20,821 bases of DNA from Clostridiales bacterium (GTDB lineage Bacteria > Bacillota > Clostridia > Christensenellales > Aristaeellaceae). Below, piece after piece: positions 1-6,490 of this stretch; position 1 is the first letter of the stretch; each line of letters opens with the position of its first letter. Both the position numbers and the translations under genes were made by a program. The notes below the pieces were generated by a model. The model was not told the origin of the DNA. It saw only the letters and a program-made list of their open reading frames with translations, and made no database searches. The stretch is from contig JAAYJP010000213.1 in NCBI GenBank assembly GCA_012522875.1, forward strand, positions 1 to 20,821, in the 5' to 3' direction.

Positions 1-1106
1 AAGATGGTGCGCAGGTCAAAATCCTTGCCCTTGTCGGCAGCCTCCACAAAGCGGAAATGCAACGCCACATCAAACAGCGCCAGCAAACCCTCCATGCGCT
101 GGATGTAGGCGCTGAGGGCGTCCTCCTCAGAATCCCAGTATTCTGCCACAAAATAGAGCGGTTTCTGGGCGGACAAACGCATATGGCGCACGAATACTTC
201 CATAAAGTTGGCGTCGATATGCTTCACCGCGTCCATGCGCATGCCATCCAGATCCAGTTCTTTCAGGACCCATGACCCCCATCTGAGCGTTTCATCGATC
301 GTGTCCTGATGGCGGTAGTCGATGTTGGCGAACATGAGGTAGTCGAAGTTGCCATGCTCACCACTGACGTTCTCGGAAAAGCCCTTGTTCTCACCCAGGA
401 TTCGGAAGATGCCGGATTCGCCTGTGCGGTTGTCAAAGCTTACCCCGTTGAAATGGTGGAAATTCCAGGTGAATGCGGAATATTTGCCCTTCCGGCCGGG
501 GAAGGTAAACTGGGTCCAGCCTTCGATGTCATAAGGCTCGCCCAAATCCTCAAGGCGATTTTCCGGATTCACCTTGACGGCCTGGAACACCTCTGTCCCA
601 TCGGCGCCCGCCTTGTGGTTGAGCACCGCGTCACCGTAGACCTGGATCCCCTGGCGGTGCAGGGCACTGATGGCGGCCATCAGTTCTTTTTTATCCCCAT
701 ACTTGGTGCGCACGGTGCCCTTCTGGTCAAACTCGCCCAGGTCATACAGGTCATAGACCCCATAGCCCACATCATTGTCGCCCGTGCCCTTGCAGAAAGG
801 GGGTATCCAAACCCCGCCGACTCCCAGGCTTTTAAGGTGCTTGGCATCTTCTTTCAGCCTCTTCCAGTGCTGGCCATCATTGGGCAGGTACCATTCGAAG
901 TATTGCATCATCACCCGATTGTCCGCCTGGGATCCCTCGGGCGCAATGAGGTTGGACATGGGAAGCCCCTGCGCCTGGGCTGCCTCCTGGATTTTCTCCT
1001 TCAGTTCCGCTTCCTGCTCCTCGGGAAGCGTTTCCCATATCTCCTGATGCAGAAGTGACGCCATCTCCTGGCTTATCTCCGTGTCGGGTTTTATTGCTTT
1101 GGGCAT
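1..1106 (-). CDS. Alpha-amylase, GH13 cytoplasmic type, partial (C-terminus beyond window)
   Basis: Hydrolyses alpha-1,4 linkages in starch, glycogen or maltodextrins. No signal peptide is visible, so the enzyme is probably cytoplasmic. The reading frame is open from ATG at 1106 to the left edge (about 368 codons). GH13 landmarks appear in order: MMQYFEWYLP at the start of the barrel, DAVLNHKAGAD (region I), RMDAVKHI with the nucleophile Asp (region II), and FVAEYWD with the acid/base Glu (region III). Region IV would lie in the missing C-terminus. The start is supported by GGAGGT just upstream. About 68 residues precede the first barrel strand, whereas family members such as E. coli AmyA begin close to it; this extension is Glu/Gln/Ala-rich and probably helical. 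An internal ATG at residue 50 is an alternative start but lacks an obvious ribosome-binding site. It lies downstream of thrS on the same strand with a 122 bp gap. The exact product specificity cannot be told. Confidence 0.9.
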   Translation of the reverse strand, partial: MPKAIKPDTEISQEMASLLHQEIWETLPEEQEAELKEKIQEAAQAQGLPMSNLIAPEGSQADNRVMMQYFEWYLPNDGQHWKRLKEDAKHLKSLGVGGVWIPPFCKGTGDNDVGYGVYDLYDLGEFDQKGTVRTKYGDKKELMAAISALHRQGIQVYGDAVLNHKAGADGTEVFQAVKVNPENRLEDLGEPYDIEGWTQFTFPGRKGKYSAFTWNFHHFNGVSFDNRTGESGIFRILGENKGFSENVSGEHGNFDYLMFANIDYRHQDTIDETLRWGSWVLKELDLDGMRMDAVKHIDANFMEVFVRHMRLSAQKPLYFVAEYWDSEEDALSAYIQRMEGLLALFDVALHFRFVEAADKGKDFDLRTI

Positions 1107-1177
1107 TGTTACCTCCGTTTGGGCCATCAGGCCCGTTCCATTGTACCCCTTTGTGCCGAATCCCTGCAGGCAACTGG

Positions 1178-1207
1178 AAAAGCGAGCCGGCACACGTAGC
1201 GCGGCTC
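1178..1207 (-). terminator. Possible weak intrinsic terminator after thrS
   Basis: Read on the minus strand, a 6-bp perfect stem (GAGCCG/CGGCTC, 1207-1202 and 1189-1184) with a 12-nt loop is followed by GC and four T. It lies 22 bp beyond the thrS stop codon and upstream of the amylase. The T tract is short, so read-through into the amylase is plausible. Confidence 0.3.
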
Positions 1208-1228
1208 CAGGCGAAGTAGCAAGGGTAC

Positions 1229-3154
1229 TCAGTTTTCCAGCTTAAAGGCTTGCTCAAGGGCGTGGCTGTCATTCTCCTGCTTCAGGGTACCGATGAGATT
1301 CTCATGGCTGACGCCGTTGATAGTAGCGCCCAGGCGTGTACGCACGGACACAGTGCCCTCCTCAGCCTCACGGTCGCCAATGACCAGCATATAGGGGATC
1401 TTCATCATCTGAGCCTCCCGCACCTTAAAGCCGATCTTTTCGTTTCGCAGATCCAGTTCTACCCTCAAACCCGCATCGTCCATCTCATTCCTGACCTTGC
1501 GGGCAGCTTCATCAGCCCGGTCGGTGATGGTGAGGATTCTGGCCTGGACGGGTGCCAGCCATAGGGGAAAGGCGCCCGCAAAGTGCTCGGTGAGGATACC
1601 GATAAAGCGCTCCATGGAGCCCAGCACGGTGCGGTGAATCATTACCGGGCGGTGCTTTTCTCCATCGGGCCCAACATAGTCCATGCCAAAGCGCTCCGGG
1701 AGGTTCATGTCAAGCTGCAGTGTGCCACACTGCCAGCTGCGGCCCAGACTGTCCTGCAGGTGAAAATCGATCTTGGGGCCGTAGAAAGCGCCATCACCTT
1801 CATTGATGGTGTAGGGTACCGCCAGTTCGTCCAGCGCATCCTTGAGCGCTTGGGTAGACAGCGCCCACATCTCATCCGTGCCCACGCTCTTTTCTGGCCG
1901 GGTGGAGAGTTCAACTTTGTAAGGGAAGCCAAAGGCCTTGTAGACCCGGTCACTTAGTTTGTACACACCGATGATTTCATCCTTGATATGCTCCGGCGTC
2001 ATGTACAGGTGGGCGTCGTCCTGGGTGAAGGAACGAACACGCATCAGGCCGTGCAGGGCTCCTGATTTTTCATGCCGGTGCACAAGGCCCAGTTCGCCCA
2101 CGCGCACGGGAAGGTCCCGGTAGCTCCACAGCCGGCGTTTGTATGCCAGGATACCGCCGGGGCAGTTCATGGGCTTGATGGCGTAATCCTCATCATCGAT
2201 TTTCAAAGTGTACATATTTTCCCGATAGTTTTCCCAGTGGCCGCTCTTCTCCCACAGGGAACGGGCGAGGATGAGCGGGGTTTTGATCTCATCATACCCA
2301 GCCTTGCGATGGATTTCCCGCCAGTAATTTTCGAGGATATTCCTGAGTACCATTCCCTTGGCGTAGAAGAAAGGGAAGCCAGGCCCCTCGTCCATCAGGT
2401 CAAAGAGGTCCAATTCCCGGCCAAGCCTGCGGTGATCCCGCTTTTTGGCCTCCTCAATCTGCTTCAGGTATGCTTCCAGTTCTTCTTTATCAGTGAAAGC
2501 GGTACCATAGACGCGCTGGAGCATTTTATTTTTTTCGCTGCCCCGCCAGTAGGCACCGGCCAGGCTGGTGAGCTTGAAGGCTTTGATGCGCCCGGTGGAA
2601 GGAACATGGGGGCCCGCGCAAAGGTCGATAAAATCGCCCTGGCGGTAGAAGGAAAGCTCCGCATCCTCAGGAAGGTCATTGATCAGCTCGACCTTGTAGG
2701 GCTCACCGCGCGCCTCCATGAGCTGGATCGCTTCATCCCTGGGCAGGGTAAAGCGCTCCTCCCGGTGGTTTCTTTTGATGATGCGCTGCATCTCTTTTTC
2801 GATTTTCGGCAGATCCTCCGGTGTGAGCACTTCCTTCATGTCAAAATCGTAATAGAAGCCGTTGTCGATTGCAGGTCCAATGGCAAGTTGAGTATTCGGG
2901 AACAGATTTTTGACGGCGCTTGCCAGGACATGGCTGGCGGTGTGGCGCAGCACATGGCGGGCCCCGTCGTCCTCAAAGCCGATGGGGGAGAGTTCCCCGC
3001 TATCCTGGATCGGGCGCATCAGCTCCACCAGTTCGCCGTTTAGCCGGGCGGCAACCGCGCCTTTGCCGGCGTCCGGAGCCAACTCCTTCAAAATATCCAT
3101 GGCGTTCGTGCCCGGCGAAAATTCCTTTTGCCTGCCGTTTACCTTGATCAGCAT
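1229..3154 (-). CDS. thrS: Threonine--tRNA ligase
   Basis: Charges tRNA-Thr with threonine in the cytoplasm and edits mischarged Ser-tRNA-Thr. At 641 residues it is full length. Domains in order: TGS (about 1-62); the editing domain with HTASH (His71, His75) and CAGPH (Cys179, His183); the class II catalytic core (about 240-535) with zinc ligands Cys331 (in MNCPGG), His382 and the His of the MIHRTVLGS motif; and the C-terminal anticodon-binding domain. The ATG at 3154 is preceded by AGGAGGG. Expression is controlled by the T-box leader directly upstream, so transcription should rise when uncharged tRNA-Thr accumulates. It diverges from the yicC cluster. All catalytic residues I looked for are present. 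Confidence 0.98.
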   Translation of the reverse strand: MLIKVNGRQKEFSPGTNAMDILKELAPDAGKGAVAARLNGELVELMRPIQDSGELSPIGFEDDGARHVLRHTASHVLASAVKNLFPNTQLAIGPAIDNGFYYDFDMKEVLTPEDLPKIEKEMQRIIKRNHREERFTLPRDEAIQLMEARGEPYKVELINDLPEDAELSFYRQGDFIDLCAGPHVPSTGRIKAFKLTSLAGAYWRGSEKNKMLQRVYGTAFTDKEELEAYLKQIEEAKKRDHRRLGRELDLFDLMDEGPGFPFFYAKGMVLRNILENYWREIHRKAGYDEIKTPLILARSLWEKSGHWENYRENMYTLKIDDEDYAIKPMNCPGGILAYKRRLWSYRDLPVRVGELGLVHRHEKSGALHGLMRVRSFTQDDAHLYMTPEHIKDEIIGVYKLSDRVYKAFGFPYKVELSTRPEKSVGTDEMWALSTQALKDALDELAVPYTINEGDGAFYGPKIDFHLQDSLGRSWQCGTLQLDMNLPERFGMDYVGPDGEKHRPVMIHRTVLGSMERFIGILTEHFAGAFPLWLAPVQARILTITDRADEAARKVRNEMDDAGLRVELDLRNEKIGFKVREAQMMKIPYMLVIGDREAEEGTVSVRTRLGATINGVSHENLIGTLKQENDSHALEQAFKLEN

Positions 3155-3165
3155 AATTCCCTCCT

Positions 3166-3198
3166 AAAAAAACACACCCTCCCAAATCGGGACGGATG
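3166..3198 (-). terminator. T-box-controlled transcription terminator of the thrS leader
   Basis: On the minus strand, ACATCC-G-TCCC pairs with GGGA-GGGTGT around a short GATTT loop (one bulged G), followed by G and seven T (3172-3166). The 5' arm is the part that the T-box element would sequester in the antiterminator when uncharged tRNA-Thr is bound. The thrS ribosome-binding site follows immediately. Confidence 0.85.
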
Positions 3199-3378
3199 TT
3201 CTTCTCCGCGGTTCCACCCGCATTGCCGGTTGCCCGGCCGCTCTAGGCGCTGTATCGTGCGCTGTACGTCCCTGTCCGGAGATGGTGCCTTTGAAGACCC
3301 TGCCCGGCGCGCTTCCAGCCATGGCGCACCTCTCTTTGGGGTGGTGCCCTTAAGGTGGGACTCCCTCAACCAAGGAAT
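3166..3378 (-). promoter_or_regulatory. T-box riboswitch (threonine) in the thrS leader
   Basis: On the minus strand the leader holds the hallmark T-box GGGTGGAACCGCGG (3219-3206), whose bulge pairs with the NCCA end of uncharged tRNA. The base of Stem I can be drawn from GTCCC and GGGAC. A candidate specifier ACC (Thr codon, 3286-3284) lies on the 3' side of Stem I and is followed by A, as is usual. The leader ends in a terminator hairpin before the thrS ribosome-binding site. The architecture matches thrS T-boxes of Bacillota. The specifier is inferred from position; a full fold was not computed. Confidence 0.93.
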
Positions 3379-3384
3379 AGTAAA

Positions 3385-3413
3385 AGTATACCCCGATGTG
3401 CGTTTGCCGTCAA
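3385..3413 (-). promoter_or_regulatory. Sigma-A-type promoter of thrS
   Basis: TTGACG (3413-3408), a 17-nt spacer and TATACT (3390-3385) on the minus strand: five of six consensus matches in each box with ideal spacing. The predicted start near 3378 puts the whole T-box leader within the transcript. Confidence 0.85.
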
Positions 3414-3470
3414 GGCTTGCGGCATTGATTTCCATGGGCATAACGGGCATCCAGATATGCCATCCCGGCT

Positions 3471-3498
3471 TTGCAGAATGTGAGAAGCGTGGTATACT
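3471..3498 (+). promoter_or_regulatory. Sigma-A-type promoter of the yicC-gmk-rpoZ cluster
   Basis: TTGCAG (3471-3476), a 16-nt spacer and TATACT (3493-3498). The -10 box is a five-of-six match, the -35 four of six. The predicted start near 3505 gives a very short leader before GGGAGGT and the yicC ATG at 3524. It points away from the thrS promoter; the two -35 boxes are about 57 bp apart. Confidence 0.65.
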
Positions 3499-3523
3499 CC
3501 CATATGGTAAGGGAGGTATTGGG

Positions 3524-4396
3524 ATGCGCAGTATGACAGGTTACGGACGGGGGCAGTCCGCTTCCGGCGGAAAGATGGTCTCGGCTGAGGTCAAGGCTGT
3601 GAATCACCGCTTTCTGGACCTGACGCTGCGGCTGCCAAGGACCATGTCGGCGCTGGAAATCCCGCTTCGCAAGCGGCTTTCCCAAGCGTTTTCCCGGGGA
3701 GCTGTCTCCCTGACGGTGACCCATGACCATGGCGGGATCCAAGCCGCTCTGGTGAGCGCCAACCTGCCTTTGGCACAGGAGTATTTTGAGGCGGCCCAGC
3801 AGGTGGCACAGGCGGTGAACTTGAAGGCTGGAATCAAGTTGAGCACCCTGCTGTCGCTGCCGGAAGTACTTAATCTGGTTCCCCTTGAGGAAGAGCCGGA
3901 AGCTCTCCAAACCGCAGTGAATGAGGCGGTGGACGCTGCCTGCCAGGCAGCCCTTGAGGACCGGGAGCGGGAGGGGGAACAATTGAAGATAACGCTGACC
4001 AGCCTCCTTGCAGAACTTAAGGAATCAGCAGTTGCCCTTCGGGAAGAAGCGCCTAACCAGCCGGCATTAGCCTATGACAAGCTGATAAAGCGCCTGAGTA
4101 CTTTACCTGACATTATGGTGGAGCCCCAGCGCCTGGCGCAGGAAGTGGCGTTGTTTGCCGACAAATGTGACATCACCGAGGAGATCGCCCGTCTTTTGGC
4201 CCATTGTGACCAAATGGCCCAATTGTTGATGAACACCACCCCAGTGGGCCGTGAGATGGACTTCCTGGCGCAGGAGATGAACCGGGAGGCCAATACAGTC
4301 TGCTCAAAATCCGCCACGCTCCAGGTCACCCGCCTGGGCCTTGCCTGCAAAGCGCAAGCGGAAAAACTGCGGGAGCAGATACAGAACGTGGAATAA
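3524..4396 (+). CDS. yicC: YicC/YloC-family endoribonuclease
   Basis: Encodes 290 residues, the usual family length. The protein opens with the signature MRSMTGYGRG, continues through the YicC-like N-terminal domain (about 2-155) and ends in the DUF1732 domain, with DITEEIARL and GREMDFLAQEMNREANT. Family members are hexameric metal-dependent endoribonucleases. The E. coli protein influences small-RNA turnover, but the role in Gram-positives is poorly defined. The frame is open further upstream, but ATG 3524 matches the family N-terminus and has GGGAGGT seven bases before it. It is the first gene of the long plus-strand cluster. Its stop codon lies 20 bp before the preferred gmk start, leaving no room for remA, which often sits here in Bacillota. 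Confidence 0.93.
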   Translation: MRSMTGYGRGQSASGGKMVSAEVKAVNHRFLDLTLRLPRTMSALEIPLRKRLSQAFSRGAVSLTVTHDHGGIQAALVSANLPLAQEYFEAAQQVAQAVNLKAGIKLSTLLSLPEVLNLVPLEEEPEALQTAVNEAVDAACQAALEDREREGEQLKITLTSLLAELKESAVALREEAPNQPALAYDKLIKRLSTLPDIMVEPQRLAQEVALFADKCDITEEIARLLAHCDQMAQLLMNTTPVGREMDFLAQEMNREANTVCSKSATLQVTRLGLACKAQAEKLREQIQNVE

Positions 4397-4416
4397 TGAA
4401 AAATCGGGAGATTGTT

Positions 4417-5040
4417 ATGGCACAAAAGCGCCGCGGCATGCTGATTATCATTTCCGGCCCTTCGGGAACGGGGAAAGGCACTCTGTGTGAGCGGCTGATC
4501 AAACAGGATGGGAATATCGCCTTTTCTGTCAGCGCCACCACGCGGCCGGCAAGAGAGGGGGAAGTGGACGGTGTCCACTACCACTTTCTTACAGAAGCAG
4601 CCTTTGATGAACTGCTTGAGGCTGGCGCGTTTCTTGAGTACGCCACTGTGCACGACCATCGCTATGGCACCTTGCGCAAACCGGTACAGGACGCTCTGGA
4701 AGCGGGGCAGGATATCCTTTTGGATGTGGATTCCCAGGGCGCCGCAAGCGTAATGAAAAGTTTGCCGGAAGCCGTATCTGTATTCGTTTTGCCGCCAAGT
4801 TTTCAGGCACTGGAGCAACGCCTTCACACCCGCAACACCGATGACGCCATGGAGATTGAGAAAAGGCTTTTCAATGCCCGGGCGGAGATAAAGAGATGCA
4901 GGAATTACTGCTATGCCCTGATCAATGACGATCTTGATACAGCCCTGTCCAGGCTTCAATGCATCGTCACCGCCGAACGTCAACGAACGCTTCGCTACCT
5001 GCCTGAAATCTCCGAAGAGATGAACCAGGCACGCGGATAA
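4417..5040 (+). CDS. gmk: Guanylate kinase
   Basis: Phosphorylates GMP to GDP with ATP, feeding GTP and (p)ppGpp metabolism. The P-loop SGPSGTGKGT is at residues 13-22. The GMP-binding segment begins SATTRPAREGEVDGVHY, and the lid region contains the usual IEKRLFNARAEI helix. At 207 residues from this start it is a normal length. I chose ATG 4417 because GGGAG lies six bases upstream and MAQKRRGML matches family N-termini. An in-frame ATG at 4396, overlapping the yicC stop by one base, would add seven residues and cannot be excluded. It is followed by rpoZ, as in most Bacillota. Confidence 0.96.
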   Translation: MAQKRRGMLIIISGPSGTGKGTLCERLIKQDGNIAFSVSATTRPAREGEVDGVHYHFLTEAAFDELLEAGAFLEYATVHDHRYGTLRKPVQDALEAGQDILLDVDSQGAASVMKSLPEAVSVFVLPPSFQALEQRLHTRNTDDAMEIEKRLFNARAEIKRCRNYCYALINDDLDTALSRLQCIVTAERQRTLRYLPEISEEMNQARG

Positions 5041-5059
5041 CATCAAAGGAGAACATTAA

Positions 5060-5272
5060 ATGGCTATAAACGAACCAGGCATCCAAACCTTGACCAAACG
5101 CGCGGACAGCACCTATACGCTGGTCATGATGGTGTCCAAGCGCTCACGCCAGTTGATTGAGGGCGCCCAGCCGCTTCTGGAGCGGGAAGGCAAAAAGCCC
5201 ATTGCCATTGCCATTGAAGAGATCGAGAGGGGCCTGGTAACCTTCCACCGCAACCTGGAGGACGAGGACTGA
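5060..5272 (+). CDS. rpoZ: DNA-directed RNA polymerase subunit omega
   Basis: A small subunit of 70 residues that helps fold the beta' subunit and assemble RNA polymerase. The core RADSTYTLVMMVSKRSRQL, with the basic segment that contacts beta', and the helix KPIAIAIEEIERG are recognisable. AAGGAG upstream of ATG 5060 supports the start. The position between gmk and coaBC is the conserved Bacillota arrangement, which strengthens assignment of so short a protein. Its stop lies one base before the coaBC ATG. Confidence 0.93.
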   Translation: MAINEPGIQTLTKRADSTYTLVMMVSKRSRQLIEGAQPLLEREGKKPIAIAIEEIERGLVTFHRNLEDED

Positions 5273-5273
5273 A

Positions 5274-6488
5274 ATGAAACCCCTTGCCGGAAAAACCATT
5301 CTGGTGGGCGTCACAGGGGGGATCGCGGCATATAAAGCATGTGAGCTGGTGTCACGCCTGAAGAAATTTGGGGCCGACGTCCATGTAATGATGACATCCA
5401 GCGCCATGAAAATGGTGCAGCCCGTGACGCTGGAAGTGCTGTCTCAAAATCCGGTGGCAACGGATACATTTCGTGTTCTTAACAGCCATGAGGTTGCCCA
5501 CATCGCCTTGGCCAAAGCTGCTGACCTTGTGGTCATTGCACCCGCTACGGCCAATGTAATCGCCAAATTGGCCCATGGGCTGGCTGACGATATGCTGACC
5601 ACCACCTTGCTGGCCACCACAGCGCCCGTTTTGCTGGCGCCGGCCATGAACACCGTCATGTATCAGCATCCCGCCACACAGGAAAACCTGCGGATCCTGA
5701 TTGATCGTGGCGTGATCACCATAGGCCCGGATGGCGGATGGCTGGCCTGTGGGGATGTGGGTCCCGGCCGTATGTCTGAGCCCCAGGAAATCGCCGGGGA
5801 ATGCCTGCAGCTCTTATCGGCTGCCCGCGACTTTGAAGGCAAAAAGGTACTTGTCACCGCTGGCCCCACCCGGGAGCCCCTTGACCCGGTGCGTTACCTT
5901 ACCAACTACTCCAGTGGCAGGATGGGCTACGCTATTGCCCAGGCAGCCCTTGCCCGGGGAGCCGAGGTTACCCTGGTGACGGGGCCTGTGGACTTGCCTG
6001 GTGTGCACGGCGCAGAAATGGTCAATATCACCACCACCCAAGACCTCTATGAGGCCATGGTGGAGCGTGTCCCTGCCGTGGATGTGGTGATCCAGGCGGC
6101 GGCGCCTGCGGACTACCGGGCCCGGGAGATTTCGGGAGAGAAGCTGAAAAAGAAAGGCGGCGAAGGCCTGGCCCTCAATTTGGTGCCCAACCGGGATGTG
6201 GCCCAGGCCATCGGTCAAAACAAGTTGCCGGGGCAGATTTTCGTGGGTTTTGCCGCGGAAACGGAGAACTTCATTGAAAATGCGCGCAGGAAGCTGCTGG
6301 GTAAGAACCTTGACTTCATCGTGCTGAACAATGTCACTCAGCCCGGAGCGGGTTTTAACGTAAACACCAACATCGCCACCATTGTCAGGCCCGCTTCTCT
6401 CAGCAAGCTTCCCAAGATGGCCAAACGGGAGCTGGCGGATCGCATTCTGGATGAGGTGAAGAACATCAGCGCTCCGGCGGAGGAATAG
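5274..6488 (+). CDS. coaBC: Bifunctional phosphopantothenoylcysteine decarboxylase / phosphopantothenate--cysteine ligase
   Basis: Catalyses two consecutive steps of coenzyme A synthesis: CTP-dependent coupling of cysteine to 4'-phosphopantothenate, then FMN-dependent decarboxylation. The N-terminal CoaC half (about 1-180) shows VGVTGGIAAYKA, the catalytic His76 in HIALA, APAMNTVM with Asn126, and Cys159 in LACGDVGPGRM. The C-terminal CoaB half (about 188-404) shows TAGPTREPLDPVR, NYSSGRMGYA and the substrate loop EKLKKKGG. AAPADYR stands where many homologues have AAVADYR/F, a conservative difference. The 404-residue length is normal. It starts one base after rpoZ and ends two bases before priA, so translation is probably coupled. 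Confidence 0.97.
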   Translation: MKPLAGKTILVGVTGGIAAYKACELVSRLKKFGADVHVMMTSSAMKMVQPVTLEVLSQNPVATDTFRVLNSHEVAHIALAKAADLVVIAPATANVIAKLAHGLADDMLTTTLLATTAPVLLAPAMNTVMYQHPATQENLRILIDRGVITIGPDGGWLACGDVGPGRMSEPQEIAGECLQLLSAARDFEGKKVLVTAGPTREPLDPVRYLTNYSSGRMGYAIAQAALARGAEVTLVTGPVDLPGVHGAEMVNITTTQDLYEAMVERVPAVDVVIQAAAPADYRAREISGEKLKKKGGEGLALNLVPNRDVAQAIGQNKLPGQIFVGFAAETENFIENARRKLLGKNLDFIVLNNVTQPGAGFNVNTNIATIVRPASLSKLPKMAKRELADRILDEVKNISAPAEE

Positions 6489-6490
6489 CG

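Noticed and set aside
309..1058. Plus-strand open frame of 249 codons opposite the amylase
   Set aside because: The minus frame is continuously open to the window edge and carries GH13 catalytic motifs; the plus frame is its shadow.
2072..3043. Plus-strand open frame of 323 codons antisense to thrS
   Set aside because: The opposite strand encodes a complete threonyl-tRNA synthetase with all motifs; GC-rich codon use opens antisense frames.
4072..5046. Minus-strand open frame of 324 codons over yicC and gmk
   Set aside because: It lies opposite two conserved genes and the translation shows no recognisable domain.
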